A stretch of DNA of 64,000 nucleotides from Acholoe squamosa (GCA_949317995.1 OX439035.1:80415959-80479958), one strand, 5' to 3'. Shown: positions 13,929 through 27,871, numbered from the stretch's first letter. Notes: generated by a model not told the origin, from the letters alone. Numbers and translations: made by a program.

Positions 13929-13992
13929 ACAAATAGAGGTTCACAAGGTGATTCTTATCTAGCTGATAGAATCACCGACTGAACCTATTTGT
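13929..13992. ncRNA. Pre-miRNA-sized imperfect hairpin
   Basis: The arms ACAAATAGAGGTTCA..GGTGATTCTTATC and GATAGAATCACC...TGAACCTATTTGT pair along about 28 positions with a few bulges, leaving the loop TAGCT. It could be a microRNA precursor or a tiny palindromic transposon derivative. The strand cannot be decided. Confidence 0.35.
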
Positions 13993-13996
13993 TATC

Positions 13997-16900
13997 TATG
14001 GCGTTTATACCATGGTTACCAACATTAAATTAAATATATTTACCTTATAAAGCCATGAAAATCAATGTTATTTGTTGCGAGTCGATGTGAAGAGGCCGGT
14101 CCTCCGCCATATTGCTTTCTTGTAAAGTCATCGGTATGTGAGCACATATTCTCCATTTACACTGTAAATACAGCAAATCTGGAGCCTTTGACAAGAGATG
14201 TGAACGTAAACACATATATAATTCAACACATCCTAGAATCCATCATGGTATATGTTATTCTCCTCAATTTAGACAGGGCTCCAGTTCGATTCAAAACAGA
14301 GCGTCTTCCTCAGCGAGCGGACCGGACAGTGAGGACACAAAGTGTTACGTTCACCTGTGTCCTACAGGCATTTTCATAGAGCTGGTAAGGAGCGTGCGTG
14401 GTGGGAGGAATGGCCTCAGACCATATGCCAACATAACAACTTGTATCAAAATGGGTTCATTTAGCGCATACTATTCGAACTTCATTTTCCGCTCCCGGCA
14501 CCGTAAAATCATTCAACAATGTGATAACCATGGTATAAATACCCATATTGTTTATCACCTTACATCCTTTGGTGCTGATTCAGCACAGCAGATAATAGAC
14601 AGTGATAGAGTTTGGAGTGCTCTTAAACATGAGTGTCTACTCCAGCGGGGGAGACCTGGTGGGCGAATATGACTTATGCATAACCAGTGTCGGCTACCAT
14701 CAACAGATCAATGCTTACATGGTAAAAGGTGGTCTCCTTGTGGTCCTCCAGACAGGAGTCGTGACATTCCCACCTCTGCGTTGTGTGGAGGGCAGGTGAT
14801 AAATATTAATCCTGGTAGGACTCAGGCTGGGCACAGGCGTGGTTCTCACTACCAGCATAAGGAGAATTGGACACCGGAGGAGAAAGACTGTCTATTGGAT
14901 AGTCTATTTGAACTAACCTAAACCTATTGCCTCCTTCCATGCCCAGACCACAGACGAGCTGCCTCTATAGTTTGGTCAGGTGCAGATTACACAGGTGTAA
15001 CTAACAGCTGTATGAGACTTGGGAAAGTCTGACATGGTAGAACATACACTCTATGTAGAAATACCCTTATTACTTACTCTGTACTTTATTCACTGTTTTT
15101 GTATCAAAATTACCCCCGAATCACCAATAGAGATCTGACAAAGCTTTTTCCGCAGTCACTCTCACTTAGGTCTTGGGTTAGAAAACTACAATAAGCGCTT
15201 GTCGCGATGGAGGATTCTCCTCTTAAAGCTGGGACAAGATCTGAAATATATGGATTTTCCAATCACGAATCACCCCACTTGTGAAAGTGTCCCGCCAAAA
15301 TCTCAATCTATTCAGTGCATTCTAACCATGACAAATTCAAGCATACATGTGTGTAGAAATAAAATGCTTCCAGCATTTTATTCATATGAATCTGGGGATT
15401 TATGTGACAAATCACTCTATAATACTATATAGGGTTGATTCTTCTGTATGTATAACAATATGCATGGGACCCCCACATTATTTTTGCACATATGAAAACT
15501 ACATATCATTTTGGAAATCTGGTGAGAATATGGCGAAAATCTAATTACTCTTAGCCTATCCCCGCCAGCCACCTGAAAGACATGGAGCAAAATATAGGAC
15601 GCACAATTGGTGCGTTACTAGGTCCTATATGTCGACAAAGTGCCGTGATTGGGAAATTTCTCGTTTAGGACGCATATCACCACACCTGTAGATGAAACGT
15701 ATAAGTTAACACTAACTTACTGATTGTATACAGCTGCTTTAACTGGAGAGGATAAGCAACATCAACATAGTCTAAAGAAAGGGAGCACCAGTCATTGCAG
15801 ATCCAGCATTTGCCTGTTCTCTGGCTTTGCCTGGTTCATCTCTGTTGGTGCAAACATGGCCTATCTGTTACAAATGCAGATATTTGAGGTTTGTATGGAT
15901 AGTCAGTCCTATAGACACTAGTCACGCTGCTCCAACAAAAAAAAGAAGAAAAATGTGCAAGATCTTCACGGTACCAGCCATATAAAGAGCTGCCTGCCAC
16001 TTGAAGATGAGTGACAAGACATGTGGTCTGAATTTGTTTTGGTGCCCCCCGCCCGTTGGATATATCTCACTACTCAGCCTGTAAAAATTAACCCTGCCTG
16101 GCTGTAGGGGCAGGAATTAATTACAACTTATAACCAGGATAAGTAAAATTAGGGGAAAGCTAGGAATTTTGTTGTTTTTCATAACAAATGCTTTTCATGA
16201 CAAATACCATTAGCCTCTTCTCATATAATTTGAATAAAAATAGATAAGATACTCCTTGCAAGCTCTTTGCAATGTCAACCCTAAAGATACTGGTATGATA
16301 CTGTCCTTATTCAAAGAACTAGAAAAGGGTATAGATCGCCTCCCCCGTCCCCAGATACGGAGTATTTATTTCATGTTATCTGACAAAACTATCGAAACCC
16401 CACATTTTGATAGAAGGGTTTGCGGCTATTTGATGACATGACAGTGGAGAATGGGGCCGTGCCGAATGAGATTCAGTTTCTTCACGGCCCTGTTGAGTGA
16501 TGGCCTCATAAATACTTTACTACAAGAACTGTCGTTCTCTACATGAAATAAAAGCTGATGCTCCCTGTAAGGTGTTAATGTAGGTACAAGAAGAATGAAC
16601 CATGTCAAAAGGGGCTCTGCCACAGGTGCGGAAACAAGATCTGGTGACAAGAATTTGTACCCCATGTGTAGGCCTGTGATGAAGGCCAGCTACAGACATT
16701 GCCCCGAATAATTATAGAGAAAGGGCGAGGTGCAGTACACAGCTAGAGTAGTTAAAGGAAAGGGCATGAGTCAAAGTCTCAGTTCAACAGAAAGGTCAAC
16801 TATGTCATCTGATATTATGTGTTACAACATGTTTTTCATCTAAAGAAATAGTGATAAAGCCAATCACTAATACGTTTATACGATGGTTAGTTTTACCTAT

Positions 16901-19064
16901 TCGCTGTGTGCACTTGTACTTTTGGTGACTGTTCCAAAGACACAAAACTACCAGGTCTATATGCTTTTCTATGCTTTGCTATGCTATGCTATGCTATAAG
17001 ACATTTGGTACTTCTTTACCAAATATAACCTGTCGTTGATTTGAAAATGAAATCTTAATGAATTTACGAATGTGAATGTTTGTGTGTTAGAGCTAAAAAC
17101 CAATAACTTCTTTCATCCATGGGAGTTACACAGAACAGGCGACTTCACTTTCCCGAGATCAATCATTTAAAAGAAATCCTAACAAACTGCTTCATTTTAC
17201 ACTTTCGATCCCTAATGAAGCAATTAAAGTGATATATCTGGCACCTGTTCCTGGTCCATAAACAAATATCACAAATAGGTTTAAAAGGTAGGCATGAGGC
17301 ATACAACCCTTTCAATGAGAGGCATTTTCTTAAATCAGACTTGCCATATTTCATCCTATGAAGGAGTGTCGGGAAATAAGTTGGTTCAGAGAAGTTTGAA
17401 ATATCGAAGGAAGACTTGTTTTCACTTTGAGAATAAATGCTCGCCACCTGCTAATATTTGCAATAGGGTGCTATAGATCAAGAGCCAGTCATTTTCTAGG
17501 CATCCTACGTTATTCTTTCAATTGCATGCTTCTTATTTGCCAAGGTACATCACTGTAGTGCTGGCGAGTAACTAACCCTACATTGCTCCGTAAGGTCAGA
17601 AGGACAATTTTATGCATTATTTTGATTTTAACACTGGCGATATACTCACCAGGGCTGTATTTATGTGAGGGAAAAAAGCAATACACTATTCTCAAACAAG
17701 TTCTATTTCTTTGTTCTCCAATTCATGATCCTCTATCACTGTATCCTGCATTGTGATACGTCTATCCCTACGCCCTTACTATAGCAACTAGTACCACCCC
17801 TCCTGATGGATACCCTGATCCATATCTAATTTATCACCAACCCCAGCCTGACAGCACACATTGATGCACCATATGCCACCCACAGTGAGTTGGTGGAGCA
17901 GTTCGTAGAGTAAGGGCGAGCAGCTCAGGGAGGAGGCAGAGTGCACCTGTTACTGCAGTGTGCCATGGAAGGGGCGTTCGCCAGGTACCAGGGGGCCCTG
18001 CTCTCCTGCGTGTTCAGCACGGTTAGGGACATGGTATTGATTCCCCATTAGGGGAAACACAAAGGAGAAAAGAAAAGAGCAAAAGAACGTCCAGTGCTTT
18101 GATACAAGAGCATGCAGGAGTAGTAGATAGGGAGATGGGTGAGTAGATATCGAAAAGTGGGACTGCAGCCTTCTGAGTGCTCTGACATTTAGGGAGTATC
18201 TCTGATGTAGGCTGGACAGTGGATGGCATGTCTTTTGGCAGGGAAAAACGGTGTTAACACATACGGCTCCCTCATTCCGTCTTCTTTCTTTTGGATGACA
18301 TTTGAAATGTTTAGAACTTGTATATGGTCTGAATAAACTGTTGTTTTTTTTAATATATGTAGAAAAATGCTAAACTTCCTAATGCTCCTTGAGTGAACAC
18401 TGATTGATAACATGTTCAACTTCTACACCAGGAGGTGATACGTAAGCGACATTCTCACTATGTATTACAAATAATTAACTATTACATAACTCGACCAAAG
18501 TACTAGATTATGATGGAAGGGGCGTCAATAAAAGACTGTCAGTGGGCGGGGCGACAGTGTAGGACGGATTTATACTATGATTGTTTGTATAGTCATATTT
18601 GTAAAGGGATAAGCTGTGCTTTTATAAAGATGAACAATATGTGAAGTATCAAAATATAGAATATGCAACTGTTAAGAAAGGCCTAATCATGGTTATAGTG
18701 CATATTCTTAGACATAGTTGGTATTCATAACATAATTGATAATTCTCATCATATATGAAATTCATAAATTCAAATTTCGTTACCTATCAGCATCACATAA
18801 TGATAAAGTAAAGGGCTTATTTTGCGTGACAACAGTGGGTCTATTGGGGGGAGGGGGTACAGGAGGGGTGGGGTGGGGGGGGGGGGGGTTGTCGCAGATT
18901 GAAAAAAGAAACATTCTCAGAGTTCTAAAAGAGATCGTTAAAATGAGCGTTCTCCTAAAGCTCAATGCTATCTTGTCATATAAAATGGCCAGTTTTCTAT
19001 ACCCAACAGTGCCTTGTAATCTGCAATGTAGGTCCTTGTTAGCAATGAGATGAATTTGATTTTA
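13997..19064. other. Intergenic region without recognised gene
   Basis: Small frames at 14065-14921 have no recognisable domain. A CTATG-type microsatellite is at 16963-16997. A GC-richer stretch at 17840-18040 has codon-like composition but contains a stop. A G-rich tract at 18846-18890 could form a quadruplex. No gene can be supported. Confidence 0.35.
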
Positions 19065-19386
19065 AAGGGAGTGGTCATTATTTATCAACAGGGGGGTGGT
19101 GGGTTTGAGGGGGGCGTAAAATTTTCCGACCCCTCCCGAGGGGGGGCTATAAAAATTTTGACCCCTCTTGAGGGGGGACTAAAAAAATTCACCCTCTCTT
19201 TAGCAAAAAAGCCCGCGCGCTACTATAGATCAAAGAGGGGCGCGAAAACTCTCCGCGCCTCCAGTGAGGGGGGGGGGGCGCAAAATTTTTTTACTGCCGT
19301 CGAGGGGGGGGCGTAAAAAATTTCTGTGCGTCCGTGCGAAAACCCACTAACCCCCCCCCCTGTTGATAAATAATGACCACTCCCTT
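19065..19386. mobile_element. 322-bp G-rich MITE with 31-bp inverted repeats
   Basis: The left end AAGGGAGTGGTCATTATTTA then TCAACAGGGGG is repeated perfectly in reverse at the right end. The interior has several G7-8 runs followed by CTAWAAA-like units. An 88-codon frame inside it is low-complexity. It is related to 4700-4863. Confidence 0.8.
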
Positions 19387-20272
19387 ACTACAGAATCATT
19401 TCCAACTTGTTCCTCGCATAATCCCCCTAATAAAGCTCAGAGTGCAAAAAGATACCCTTTAAAGATGGTACTGTCATATTACCAAAATTACCGATTTAGA
19501 AGTACACTATTTGTCATTTAGAGTGGTGCATATTGTCTCAGTAATAGAAGGGAATATATGTTTTAATTGATGTATGATGTCATTTACTGTCCGAGGGAAA
19601 ATGGCCACGCACACGAGATTGCTCATAGGTGTGGGCGTCTTTTATGGCTAATCACCTAATGATATGACGATCAAGAACCATTTCCACTGTGTCACATTCC
19701 ATCTTCGAGGCAGCAATAAGAGGTAAGTGATGTAATTGCTGCTAACTCGAAAAGAGCCTTGCTTTTTGTTGATGTGGACCACCCCTCACCTTAAAAAGAG
19801 GGACAAGGAATATGCTTTGTAATATCTGACCCTGGTTATATACGTACATGTACTAATATAGATGGTACAGCAGCTTGGATATTCATTGTACAGGTCTGAG
19901 ATTCTTAACCTGGAGAGATCACTCACAAAAAGGTTGGGGAAATGCTGTTTCCAAAAAATATTGATATAATACTTTTTACACAAGATTACCACTGGTAAGA
20001 CAGCATTATTTGCCTAAGAATTCCATGAAAAAGTCGCAGCATATCTATCCTGACATTTTTAGACGGCCGACCTCACCTTACACTTTTCGTCCTAGATATG
20101 GCACCCATCTAAGTCATGATACATATTGCCATGGGATTTCAAGGTAGGTAAAGGTCATCCCATCGCTTTTGTCCATTCTTTCAGAGATATATAGCCACAC
20201 ATTTATAGCCCGGTCACATGGACTGTCTGAAGGATGTCTGTTCTACACCTGTACACCAACTGACATCTCCTA
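19387..20272. other. Intergenic region without recognised gene
   Basis: I see no gene or repeat that I can name. Confidence 0.35.
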
Positions 20273-20999
20273 CTTTTTTTTGAAACATTTATCTTTATTG
20301 CCAGGAAATAAACTGACAGTTACATTAAGCAATGTGCAACTTCAATAGAAAACATATGATCACATCATAATGATAGCAAAATGAATATAGGTAAATAGAT
20401 CCAAATTCCTGATCAGGCAAGAAAGGTCCCCCTCAGCCCAACCCATGGTGATTGGCTGATACTTCTTGGGGGACCCTTTCCTATAAAGAAATATAAACCC
20501 AAATTCTAGTGCACAAAAATAGTTAAGTATGGACCAACATAGGACTCTTATCCCAAAGTTGTTTATCACCATAAGTTATACTCAAAGATAAATCATGTTT
20601 CCATTACAAAGGGGCTATAGGTATATGGGTATTCAACCAGTTTTTATGTTCGTACTTGAATTGTAATGCATTTGGCAGGAGCCTGATGGGGTGATCCAAA
20701 TTATTCCACACCATCACACCATAGTGCTCTTTAGACCTGTAGTAAACACCACCATGTGAAGTAAGACATGTCATTACAGGTGCCTGGTACCTTCTAGTGC
20801 GAACATCTCTGTGATCTATATAAGAGGGGTCTATTGACCTTTTGTACATAAAATTATATAAATGGTACAATGGTACTCGGAAACAGGTTTCAATTTGGAA
20901 ACAAATGCCATGGAGCTGGTGATCAGGCTGCCATGTTTCATATTCCATATAGAACACAGTCGGTCCACAATTGTACTTCTTTATTTTCAAGCCCATCAT
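20273..20999 (-). mobile_element. 5'-truncated LINE: end of the RT ORF, 3' UTR and poly(A)
   Basis: The minus-strand frame 20999-20604 reads ...TRRYQAPVMTCLTSHGG, then YYRSKEHYGVMVWNNLDHPI and LLPNALQFKYEHKNWL. This is the pattern seen at the C-terminal end of CR1/Jockey-type LINE ORF2 (a G...W..LP..I....SL..FK motif). Downstream, the minus strand has AATAAAGATAAATGTTTC followed by an A8 run at about 20281-20273, consistent with the element's 3' end. The RT core is missing, so it is a dead fragment. Confidence 0.6.
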
Positions 21000-21444
21000 T
21001 AATATAGCTAAAGGGACACCTCTACCAAAAAAACAAAGTCCAATCCTCAGCCCATTTACACCCCCTTATATGGATTCTGTATTAAGGGGTATGGGCGAAG
21101 GGCGGTTACAGAAATGGATTAGCCCTGATATAGTAAGTAAAGGGGATATTCTCAGTAAACCAGCAAAGATACATGTATAAAGTTCTTTGACAAATGCACA
21201 TGCATCTAAAAGAGCAAATTACATTTAAATTCTGATAGCTTATAAGTCATGTAAGATGTGGCTATGAATCTTCAGAAGATACTTCTAAGACAAAGCTATC
21301 AACAGTATGTTACTTAACAAAGTCATCAACCTCATTCAGACACACCATATTGAACTAGTGAAAGACGTTATACAAGACGTATTCAAGGTGAAAGGCGTTA
21401 TACAAGAGTTATCTATAGGGTCGTGCATGCACTTAAATTTATTT

Positions 21445-21579
21445 CAGTGGCGGACTTTTTCCCAGTACTTAAGAGTTTAACTACATATTTTGGACCCAAA
21501 AATTTGCCCAAAAATAGGGGGTGCGCCCCCTCCTTTTGGGCCGCGCCCCCACCATTTTCAAATCCTGGATCCCCCACTG
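21445..21579. mobile_element. 135-bp hAT-like MITE
   Basis: Ends CAGTGGCGGA and, in reverse complement, CAGTGGGGGATCCAGG. It is bounded by a longer direct repeat of the type GGGTCGTGCMTGYACTTAAATT (21419 and 21588). The interior has GGGGGTGCGCCCCCTCC. Confidence 0.5.
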
Positions 21580-22312
21580 TTTATATGGGGTCGTGCCTGT
21601 ACTTAAATTATCAAAAAATGTTTAAGGTTAGGGCTATTTCACAGCCCTAAGATGTTATTGGTTTCTATGTTCAAAGGGCTAGACTCTATATGAAATTACA
21701 TGTACATGCAAAAGTGGTATGCTACATGCAAATATAATACAACACTTCACATCCTGCATCATAGCTACAGTTATACATGTAGGTGGCCCTGAAGGGGTTA
21801 ATAGTCACAGGTAAACAGTACAACCCACTCAACCCCTTGTGCAGCAAGCTGGAACCTCTCCTTCTTCCAATAAGCCAATGACATAATTACTACCTAATTA
21901 AGAGGATTATATCTGGTCCATCCAGATGTGTGAGCATGTACATGGCTATTTCTCTTAAGGCTAAACTCACCTTGAGACAATCTGTGCATTTTACTTTTTC
22001 ATCCCAATACATGTATAACTTCCATCTAACAAAGGAGTTTTGTCATTATAATGACTAATGACTTTACCACATCCTGATATTCTAAAATCCTCTTGTAACA
22101 TGACAAATACCTCTTTCAGATTTGAAATATTAAACTGGGTTTTGTCCTTAAAACTTTTAACGAAGCTACCTCAACCCCTAGATCCAGGTACCTTAGACTT
22201 GTCCAAGCTACTTGTCTCAGTCTAATCCTATGTGAACACTAAGGACTTTTATGTGGGCAAGTCTACCCATTTTGCCACATTCCATTGCATCGACTCCCCT
22301 TATGTGACTATG

Positions 22313-22358
22313 TTATTGGCTAGCCAATAACATAATTATTGGCTAGCCAATAACATAA
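22313..22358. repeat. Two tandem 23-bp units, each with a perfect 18-bp palindrome
   Basis: TTATTGGCTAGCCAATAA plus CATAA is repeated exactly twice. Each palindrome contains a back-to-back pair of CCAAT boxes (ATTGG and CCAAT). Confidence 0.9.
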
Positions 22359-25300
22359 TAAACATCGGCTCGTCTTCGTTTGCATCTCAAAGCATAAATA
22401 TCCTTAAACATATGAAGTGTTTTTCTTCCTTGTGTGGAATAAGTTCTTCTCGTGTATATCCATGGTAGGAACTGATGGTCTATTGCTTTCAAAGGGTAAG
22501 CCCTTTATGGTTTTGTAACAGCCTGACAAATGGTGACGTAGGCAGGAAGAGAATATACACTCTGTTAGGTTCCCATTTATAACATCTCGCCTTTCTGGTA
22601 GGCATTGTACTTACAACCCTCCACGCATATATACAGTAATACTGTAGGCTATCCCTACTGTGCAAGCTCTTACTATTGGATTAGGTCCCGAAATATAACT
22701 GATTATTCACTGGTAAATAAAGAGTTCTAAATATATAATACACGTAGAAAAAAGAATGCACATGCGATTTGATCGTAGCAAGACAGGGGTATAGAAGGTT
22801 ATTCTACTTATAGTGCCTTCAGAGGAATCTAACAATAAAGCGGAAATTGAAAGAGAGCACAATGGGGAAAGGCGTCGATTATGATAATACGTCATATTCA
22901 AGCAGTCTATCACTTTATCAGACTGGATCTTAATGATAGATTACTTCCTGTCTATATACCTATGTTATCTGCCTGAAAGGCTTTGTCTTTCCCTTTTTTT
23001 CTTTTATCCTGACGTTTTGTTTTTTTATTTGGCTTTGTAAATGGATTAGTCCGAATCTAAGCTTGGCCCCAATTCATCACTTTATTTTTGTATTCAATCA
23101 ATATAAGATAAATATTGGATGACAATGTACCGCAACATTAATTCTTGGGCATACTGTACTACAAGCATACATGACAATATATGAACAAATGGCGGGATTT
23201 AGCGTGACAAGTATACAGAAAAGCAGCAAGCACAGATTCTGAAATTATCGGAATATCTATAGCAGGTATATCCCTATAAAACACTGAAGTCAGTCTGCCT
23301 TAGGTGAACGGGGGCTGTTATGGTGGAGGTAAGCGCCCTACCCATCAAACTGTCAGTTCCAGTGTGGGAGGTATTGTCCCTCGTTACAATAGTGCACCTC
23401 CAGTGTCTGCACCCCTACCCTGGAGCACTGCATCCTGTGGACCGCCACAGGCAAAACCTCTACCAAAGCACCGATAGGTATTTGGGCATACTATGTCCCT
23501 ATGATTTGCCGCCGAAATAGCAATGAGCTGCGTTCAGATCGATTTGGTGGAATATTGTAATAGAAAATCTACACCATGTAACCCAGCTAGACACCCAAAG
23601 GGAAGGTTGAGATAGGATTCGGGGATATTGCTGATGGGAAGGGTATGCTTAAGGGTCTTTCCGGCCCATTTGACAGGAAATAAGGCAGTAGCCCAAAGAC
23701 CTATGGGCCCTGACTATGACAGAGTGGGTCCTGATTGGCTGATAGATAGGGTGTACTAGGTCATACCACTGAGGCCCCAATTTCCTAACCCAAATGCTCC
23801 CATGGGCCATCAAAATGTTGCACAATCAATCTCCAGATTATCATATTGCCAGTGCACCAGCAAGCCCAGGGAACCACCAAGGGTTCATTCCTATATGCCA
23901 ATTTTAGAGGACAACATTCTTTTCTTGCATACCATATTTTATGGGTGATTAACTATAATGGAATGCCACAATCCAATCTTCGTACTTTACAAAAGAAAAC
24001 GCTGAAAAGGGCTTTGCCGAGGTACTAAGAATTAATGAGATTTTCAGGGCCTGTATATGATACGTGCAGTATGTCAATGTCTAGGGCGGAAAGTATGAAG
24101 AGTTCCCATCCATAAATGATGGGGCTGCAGCATCGGGGACAGGCCAAGGTCCTCCCTGCTACATGGACAAGGCCTTCATATAGATAGGTAAGTTAAGTAC
24201 ACTATACGGCACATGGCTATTGTATTATTGACCAATGGGAGGCATCCCTGGCATATACTGCGGAGTCGGGGGCTGAAGGTGTTAGTCATAGTGCCATCGG
24301 GGTCTAATGGCGGCGCCCAGCTGATAATGGCTATGTGAGCTATAGGCTGTCTCTTTTACCATGTGTGTGTAGCAGGCCACCATAGTTAACAGCAAAAAGT
24401 ATAGAGTTTCACCGTTAACCTCTTTATTTCTATTTGGCCCCGGTTCTCTCAAGTCAAGCAAGCAGTTTCAATCTTGACTTGCATTACCTTCAATAGCACC
24501 CCGTGAACCTATGGGGTGCGAATTCTTATTCACGAGGAGGAAAATGGGACACGTCCTAACAATCTTTGTAGAGCTAAGAATACCATGCTGTAAAATACGT
24601 CTCCTTTTATGTTTATAGCCTTAACAAGTGCAAGTTGTACCCTATGACATCGTAAGTTCTCACTCTATACTTTGCCATCTTCCCAAGTTCACTCGGGTGG
24701 TACATTGCTCATAAGGTATTATCAGTGTCCTTGGTTATCTATTGATAAGAGTGCAGTGGGTACGTGCATTGTTGGCTGTGTGGGTGGGAAGGTTAGTTAG
24801 TGACAGCAGTGCTAGCGGCTAGAGGGTAACTGGATACAATTCAATGGTGGTCCACAGAAAGCCCCTAGGGTGTACCTTGCAGGCGCATCAGACGCTCGAT
24901 CACCCTGATGGCAGGTGGTGACCGGTTCCCATGAGCTGCTCACCCGGCCTGCTCACCAGCTCTGCACGCCACCGGTCTCTGCTCACCTGGATGCAGAGGA
25001 GTTCAGAAACCTGACACCTTAGCCATAGCCAGGCATAGTCTACGAGCCACCACACATGTATCCGGCTGTAATGTCTAAGTTAGATTGATAAACCTAAGTC
25101 ATTTGGTTGTTTGAAGGATCTTAATCTTACCCATGGACTGTGTTACTAGACAGGGAATGAGAACAAAAAAATCACATGTTTATGCCCTTTTTGGATCACG
25201 TATGGATTGGGGTGTGGGGGTGGGTGGGGGTGGTGGACAGGTTACACTGATAGGTAATGAGGTTCCCAATAGAAAGTGGGGAATAATACTCTAATAAAAT

Positions 25301-25589
25301 TTAGGTAAGATATCATTTCTATTCATTAAATCCTGGCAATCCCAATACAATCACAATGCCAACCAGAAAATCTGATTTGAAATAAGATGGATTCATTTAG
25401 ACATGTAATCAATAACTCAAACACATAATGTCTTTGCAAAAGTCCTGTTTGCCATCAATTGGTTTGTAGCATCCTTTTTGCGTTATATTCCCGAGCTATC
25501 TTTGACTTTAAATATTGTGGTGCTCACTTCCTTGTACTGTGTTTACCTAAAGGTATATAACGTATCACTCCATATATACACTTTGCTAT

Positions 25590-27545
25590 ATCCACCAGGC
25601 ACAAAGCGCCATTTTCTTATACTACTTGCACTGTATCGTGTGTCAGCCATGCATATTAAAAAAAAGGAGCTATTTTCTTATACTACTTGCACCCGGTACT
25701 TTAACTGTTTGCCAGATTCATCACACATAAAGTGCCATTTTCTATACTAGTTACACTGTGTGTTGTGTACCATGCATGAAGTGCCATTTCCTTATACTAC
25801 CGTAATACCTCGCGTATAAGGCGCGACTTATACGTGAGGATGCACCCCTGGTGCGCCTTATAGAAGCAGAATTATTTAGGAGATATTTTTCTCTAAAATT
25901 TCCCCAATACTTCATTGACCTTGTATAGTGGTAAAATGGGATGGGGGAGGCTCTAAGATGGCCATAGGTCTTTGAATTTTGAAAATCCGTTGATTAGAAT
26001 AAAAGTTATGATTTTCTTTTTACTTTTACACTCATATCTGCAAAGTCTGGGTGTGCCTTATACGCGAGGTGCGCCTTATACGCGAGGTATTACGGTGCTT
26101 CTACTGGGTTACTGTATGTACCATGCATGAAGTGCCATTTCCTTATACTACATCTACTGTGTAATGTATGTACCATGCATAAAGTGTCATTTTCTTATAC
26201 TACTTCTACTGTGTATTCTATGTACCATGCATGAAGTGCCATTTCCTTATACTACTTCTACTGTGTATTCTATGTACCATGCATAAAGTGCCATTTCCTT
26301 ATACTACTTCTACTGTGTATTCTATGTACCATGCATGAAGTGCCATTTCCTTATACTACTTCTACTGTGTATTCTATGTACCATGCATGAAGTGCCATTT
26401 CCTTATACTACTTCTACTGTGTATTCTATGTACCATGCATGAAGTGCCATTTCCTTATACTACTTCTACTGTGTAATGTATGTACCATGCATAAAGTGTC
26501 ATTTTCTTATACTACTTCTACTGTGTATTCTATGTACCATGCATGAAGTGCCATTTCCTTATACTACTTCTACTGTGTATTCTATGTACCATGCATGAAG
26601 TGCCATTTCCTTATACTACTTCTACTGTGTAATGTATGTACCATGCATAAAGCGTCATTTGCTTATACTACTTCTACTGTGTAGTGTATGCCCCATGCAT
26701 AAAGTTCCATTTTCTTATACTACTTCTACTGTGTATTGTAGGGGCCTGTCTATCATGCATAACATACCATTTGCTTATACTACTTGCACTCTGTAATGAA
26801 TTCACCATACATAAAGTGCCATTCTCTTATACTATTTGCAGTGTGTAACTACTGTGCGACATTAAGTGTCGATTCTTATAAGGCTGCCTTGGTAAATATC
26901 ACTTACAACCCTAACCTAGTACTATAGCGAGGATTACCGTCGATTTTAGAGCCACTCACGGTCGGGGGTTTGGCATCATTTGAGGTGCCCATGACGTCAT
27001 GGATCATACACTAATTGTTCCTGTCCTTTGCCTCATAGGTCATCCCATATATGGGGTTTTACATTATAGTCTTTAGTAAGTAATAGCAGCCGTTTCAGGC
27101 CTCATGTATTGCTTATAGCATTCTCCCAAAGTGAGGGTGTAGCTTATGTGCAGTGGCAGCTTATTATTTGATGTTTTATGTTATGAGAAGTACCAAGGAC
27201 AGTATATGCAGAGACATTTTATCTCCTACTTGACCTGTGGCCACCTGGTGTATTGCTGTTGAAACCTCGGGGTAGGAATATGTGTGCACCCATAGCCTAA
27301 CCCCAATGGTCGCTATAACCACTACCCCTACTTACACAGTGCGCTATATCTACCATGCATAAAGTGTCCTTTCTTTATACTACCCCGGTAATTACACTGT
27401 GTAGTTGTATCACCTGTCATTTCCTTGCACTACATAGTCACTGTGAATTGTAACCATCTCACTAAACTGCCAGTTTTTTCATACTTACACTGTGTGCTAA
27501 ATCCATTGCACATACACTCTCATTTTCTTATGCTACCGAAAATGG
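25590..27545. repeat. 52-bp satellite array with degenerate flanks
   Basis: The core has 12 units at exact 52-bp spacing from 26121 to 26744 (CCATGCATRAAGTGYCATTT then YCTTATACTACTTCTACTG). Degenerate units extend left to about 25590 and right to about 27545. Several small plus-strand frames overlap the array but are repeat-derived. Confidence 0.9.
25800..26095. mobile_element. 296-bp TA-targeting MITE (CGTATAAG family) inside the satellite
   Basis: Perfect 25-bp terminal inverted repeats begin CCGTAATACCTCGCGTATAA. The left flank is TA and the right flank TG, against TA in the neighbouring satellite units, so the empty site can be inferred. Internal subterminal copies of CTTATACGYGAGG are present. 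Confidence 0.85.
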
Positions 27546-27760
27546 CACAGGTGAAGGACTCAGTCCTAAGGAACAGGCTTCAATTCTACGACAATGACAA
27601 CTGCTCATGGATAGACAATAGTTTGTACTCATGTCAAATTCAGGTGACATCAGTTGGTAGTCATGTCACAAAGTGACATTCAGGTGACAACTAGTCAGGG
27701 ATAGACTATAGTTTACAGTCATGAAGTGAACAGGAGACAACTGGTCTGGGAAAGATTATA

Positions 27761-27871
27761 CCGTAAAACCTCACCTATAAGTCGATTCCTTTTTTTTTTT
27801 GCTGTTTTACTTTTGCATAAGTCAAATTGTTCACTCCAAGTTGGGGTCGACTTATAGGTGAGGTTTTGTAA
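27761..27871. mobile_element. Short MITE of the same general type
   Basis: Left end CCGTAAAACCTCACCTATAA then GTCGA; right end TCGACTTATAGGTGAGGTTT then TGTA, an inverted repeat with a decayed last few bases. TA precedes it at 27759-27760. Confidence 0.7.

Larger units (their letters stand above)
21000..25477. other. Intergenic region
   Basis: Apart from the MITE at 21445-21579 and the palindromes at 22313-22358, nothing is recognised. A GC-richer patch at 24860-25010 has no open frame of note. Confidence 0.35.

Noticed and set aside
17840..18040. Codon-like GC-richer stretch
   Set aside because: The candidate frame contains an in-frame stop and no family could be recognised.
19050..19316. 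88-codon Gly-rich frame
   Set aside because: It lies inside the G-rich MITE and follows its G-runs.
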